This document shows, one piece after another, positions 62,066 to 64,000 of a stretch of 64,000 nt of DNA. How positions within the stretch are numbered: position 1 is the stretch's first letter; the number at the start of each line of letters is the position of its first letter. This DNA is from Leucobacter sp. Ag1. GTDB lineage: Bacteria; Actinomycetota; Actinomycetes; Actinomycetales; Microbacteriaceae. The position numbers and the translations under genes are program-made. The notes under the pieces are model-generated. The model was not told where the DNA came from, did no database searches, and was given only the letters and a program-made list of their open reading frames with translations. Where the stretch lies: the NCBI RefSeq assembly GCF_000980875.1, contig NZ_LAYO01000104.1, positions 1-64,000 on the forward strand. Reading direction: 5' to 3'.

Positions 62066-62923
62066 ATGCGACACCGCGCGAAGATCCTGGCCGGCATCGG
62101 CGCCGCAGCGATCCTGGCTGCGTCCCTCACGGCCTGCAGCTCGGACGCCCCGACCGACGGCTCGAAGGGCGGCCCAGCGGGCCTGCACGAGGCCGGCGTG
62201 CTCAACGACTGCGTCGCACTGAGCTACGAACCGCTCGAGTACTACGAGAACGGCACGAGCGGGAAGGTCATCGGCTGGGACGTCGACGCCGCGCGCGAGG
62301 TCGGCAAGCTCCTCGGCGTCGAGACCAAGGTCAACGTGATGGACTTCGACGGTCTGATCCCGGGGCTGCAGTCGGGCAAGTGCGACCTCGTCTGGTCGGG
62401 CGCCTACGTCAACGAGAAGCGCGTCCAGGTGGCCGACGCGGTGCCCGTGCTGCGCACCGGTACCGAGGTCGTGCTGCGGAGCAGCGTCGCGGGGCGGGTG
62501 AAGGATCCGCTCGATCTCTGCGGGTTGAGGCTCGCCGCGCAGACCGGCACCGAGGACGAGGCGCACGTCAAGGAAGTCAGCGACACGTGCACCGCCGCCG
62601 GGAAGAAGGCGATCGAGGTCACCGGATATCCGGGATCGGTCGACGCCGTGCCGGCCATCCGCAGCGGCAAGCTCGACGGCCTCGCGGACACCACCGTGCT
62701 GGCGGCGACGCTCGCCAAGAAGAACGACGATCTGAAGGCCGTGCCCGGCCTCTTCCCCTCGAGCTACTGGTTCGGCGCGTTCACGAACAAGGGCAGCAAG
62801 CTCTCGCCCGAGGTCGAGCAGGCGATCCACACCCTGATCGAGAACGGCACGCTCGCGAAGCTCGCCGAGAAGTACGGCCTGAACCCCGACGACGTCGCGA
62901 AGGTCGACACGAAGGCGCTGTAG
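62066..62923 (+). CDS. ABC transporter substrate-binding lipoprotein (family 3)
   Basis: 285-residue extracellular solute-binding protein of the polar amino-acid group (SBP_bac_3). It has a lipoprotein signal ending LTACSS (Cys24), then YEPLEYYENGTSGKVIGWDV, VNVMDFDGLIPGLQSGKCDL and LRLAAQTGTEDEAHV. Four mature cysteines could form disulfides, which is unusual for the family. It is the receptor for the importer. The ATG has GAAGGAG upstream. A strong hairpin follows. Confidence 0.92.
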   Translation: MRHRAKILAGIGAAAILAASLTACSSDAPTDGSKGGPAGLHEAGVLNDCVALSYEPLEYYENGTSGKVIGWDVDAAREVGKLLGVETKVNVMDFDGLIPGLQSGKCDLVWSGAYVNEKRVQVADAVPVLRTGTEVVLRSSVAGRVKDPLDLCGLRLAAQTGTEDEAHVKEVSDTCTAAGKKAIEVTGYPGSVDAVPAIRSGKLDGLADTTVLAATLAKKNDDLKAVPGLFPSSYWFGAFTNKGSKLSPEVEQAIHTLIENGTLAKLAEKYGLNPDDVAKVDTKAL

Positions 62924-62929
62924 CCGACC

Positions 62930-62957
62930 GGTGCCCCGCGCTCCGGCGCGGGGCACC
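62930..62957 (+). terminator. Intra-operon stem-loop after the substrate-binding gene
   Basis: Perfect 12-bp stem (GGTGCCCCGCGC and its complement) with a TCCG loop, six bases after the stop codon and without a T tract. It likely protects the upstream mRNA or partly terminates transcription, so that more receptor than permease is made. Confidence 0.6.
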
Positions 62958-62974
62958 CATCGAATGAGGTTGAA

Positions 62975-63673
62975 ATGAGCTTTGATCCGTCCATCTTCTG
63001 GGAGCAGCTGATCTCCCCGGTCTACCTGCAGGGCGCCGTGGTCGCGGTGCTGGTCGCCCTCGGCAGCCTCGTGCTGGCCGTCGCGATCGGGCTCGCCATC
63101 GCCCTCATGAAGTCGTCCAAGAGCCGGGTGGCGCTCGCGTCGGCGAACACCTACCTGTGGTTCTTCCGCGCGCTGCCCTCCATGCTGCTCCTGCTCATCT
63201 GCTGGAACGCCCTTCCGCAGCTGATCCCGGCGCTCCGCAGCGACTGGTACAACCCGTTCATCGCGGCGATCCTCGCGCTCGGCATCAGCGAGGCGGCCTA
63301 CGTCGCCGAGATGCTCCGCTCGGCGCTGATGTCGGTCGACGACGGGCAGCGGCTCGCGGCCCGCGCGCTCGGCATGACCCCGGTGCAGGCCTTCTTCAAG
63401 GTCATCGTGCCGCAGGCCACCCGGATCGCGCTTCCCCCGCTCGGTAACGAGCTCGTCGCCCTCGTCAAGCTCACCGCGATCGCGAGCGTGATCTCGCTGC
63501 AGGAGCTGCTGCGCGTGGCGACGATCGGCGTGCAGGCGACCTACCGCTACGCCGAGTACTACGCGGTCGCGATCATCTACTACCTGGTCGTCGTCTCGCT
63601 CATCATGATCCTCCAGAGCGTGCTCGAGAAGCGCTTCCGGTGGACCTCGAAGAAAGGCCGGATCGCCCGGTGA
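62975..63673 (+). CDS. Polar amino-acid-type ABC transporter permease
   Basis: 232-residue permease with about five membrane helices: VYLQGAVVAVLVALGSLVLA, YLWFFRALPSMLLLLICWNA, IAAILALGISEAAYVAEMLR. The EAA loop GQRLAARALGMTPVQAFFKV docks the ATPase. Only one permease is seen, so a homodimer is likely. The ATG has GAGGTTGAA upstream. It overlaps the next gene by four bases (GTGA). Confidence 0.93.
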   Translation: MSFDPSIFWEQLISPVYLQGAVVAVLVALGSLVLAVAIGLAIALMKSSKSRVALASANTYLWFFRALPSMLLLLICWNALPQLIPALRSDWYNPFIAAILALGISEAAYVAEMLRSALMSVDDGQRLAARALGMTPVQAFFKVIVPQATRIALPPLGNELVALVKLTAIASVISLQELLRVATIGVQATYRYAEYYAVAIIYYLVVVSLIMILQSVLEKRFRWTSKKGRIAR

Positions 63674-64000
63674 ACGACATGAATCAGCACCCGACCGCCC
63701 TCGACCGCTGGCGCGGGCTCTTCCCGACGCCGAAGCCGGTGCTCGCGATGCTCCACCTCGGCGGCGACGGCCCCGTCGAGAAGGTGGCCCGTGCACGCGC
63801 CGAGGCGAGCATCCTCGCCGACGGCGGCGTCGACGCGGTGATCGTCGAGAACTACTTCGGCGACTCGGACGACGTGCGGCGCGCACTCGAAGCCGTCTGC
63901 GCCGACGCGCCGACGACCGTGATCGGCCTGAACGTGCTGCGCGACCACGAGCTGGCGTTCGCCCTCGCCGAGGAATTCCCGGTCGGCTTCGTGCAGCTCG
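63670..64000 (+). CDS. BtpA/SgcQ-family TIM-barrel protein, C-terminus outside window
   Basis: First 110 residues visible: a short polar lead, then KPVLAMLHLGGDGPVEKVAR, GGVDAVIVENYFGDSDDVRR and VIGLNVLRDHELAFALAEEF. This matches the start of the BtpA/SgcQ barrel family (PF03437), known from photosystem I biogenesis in cyanobacteria and the uncharacterised sgc operon of E. coli; its chemistry is not established. The GTG overlaps the permease stop; an in-frame ATG at 63679 is an alternative. Its place in an import operon suggests a catabolic role. Confidence 0.75.
   Translation, partial: MNDMNQHPTALDRWRGLFPTPKPVLAMLHLGGDGPVEKVARARAEASILADGGVDAVIVENYFGDSDDVRRALEAVCADAPTTVIGLNVLRDHELAFALAEEFPVGFVQL

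Overview
The window is about 70% GC with dense, often overlapping genes and many GTG starts. It carries lineage markers such as DUF3073, a DUF2520-panC-panB cluster, a coproporphyrin-type heme operon and an LpdA-type quinone reductase. This points to a high-GC Gram-positive actinobacterium, most likely Microbacteriaceae (a Leucobacter-like organism would fit; the genus is inference). I found no rRNA, tRNA, CRISPR array, insertion sequence or phage gene.

Layout. 1-5.6 kb: a partial RND efflux permease, a DUF445 membrane protein, a membrane-anchored neocarzinostatin-like surface protein and DUF3073. 5.7-14.5 kb: purine biosynthesis (purM and purF divergent, then purD, purC, purS, purQ) with tatA, a sterol-carrier-like gene and two VOC genes among them; purL is not here. 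14.5-15.3 kb: a frameshifted membrane-protein gene and a repeat-rich gap (31-bp perfect inverted repeat, 8-bp tandem array, G12 tract, dispersed palindromic element). 15.3-25.4 kb: an eight-gene heme operon (hemE-cgoX-chdC-cpfC-hemC-hemD-hemB-hemL) whose every junction overlaps, divergent from hemA across a twin 13-bp palindrome. 25.6-36 kb: a tandem-GNAT protein, YceI, an Ig-like secreted protein, a RimK/RimB-like/N-formylglutamate-hydrolase group, a KmtR-like metal sensor with an NreB-like MFS exporter, a Dcu-type transporter and an acyltransferase-like membrane protein. 36-45 kb: an aldo/keto reductase, two PLP sulfur-amino-acid enzymes, and a six-gene operon (HadA-like, HadB-like, murB, DUF2520, panC, panB), then DUF937. 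45-50 kb: a biotin carboxylase/BCCP subunit, a small two-gene accessory module (coiled-coil/winged-helix protein plus a DUF3800-like predicted nuclease) between two copies of the dispersed palindrome, and an Eis-like acetyltransferase. 50-59 kb: an OhrR-like regulator with its operator, a luciferase-like monooxygenase, an aldo/keto reductase, LpdA with a Tat-lipoprotein cupredoxin, an Orn/Lys/Arg decarboxylase, SulP and a double-length Lrp regulator. 60-64 kb: an operon with an amino-acid-type ABC importer, a xylose-isomerase-like TIM barrel and a BtpA/SgcQ-like protein that runs off the right edge.

Two patterns cross the window. First, about 18 transcription units show a -10-like hexamer (mostly TANNNT) ending exactly 6-7 bases before the ATG or GTG, the geometry expected of leaderless mRNAs. 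Second, three copies of a roughly 65-bp palindromic element occupy otherwise empty intergenic DNA. The best candidates for undescribed biology are the two-gene module between element copies (47.3-48.3 kb), the palindromic element family, the twin operator controlling heme synthesis, and the Lrp-linked ABC/TIM-barrel operon at the right end.
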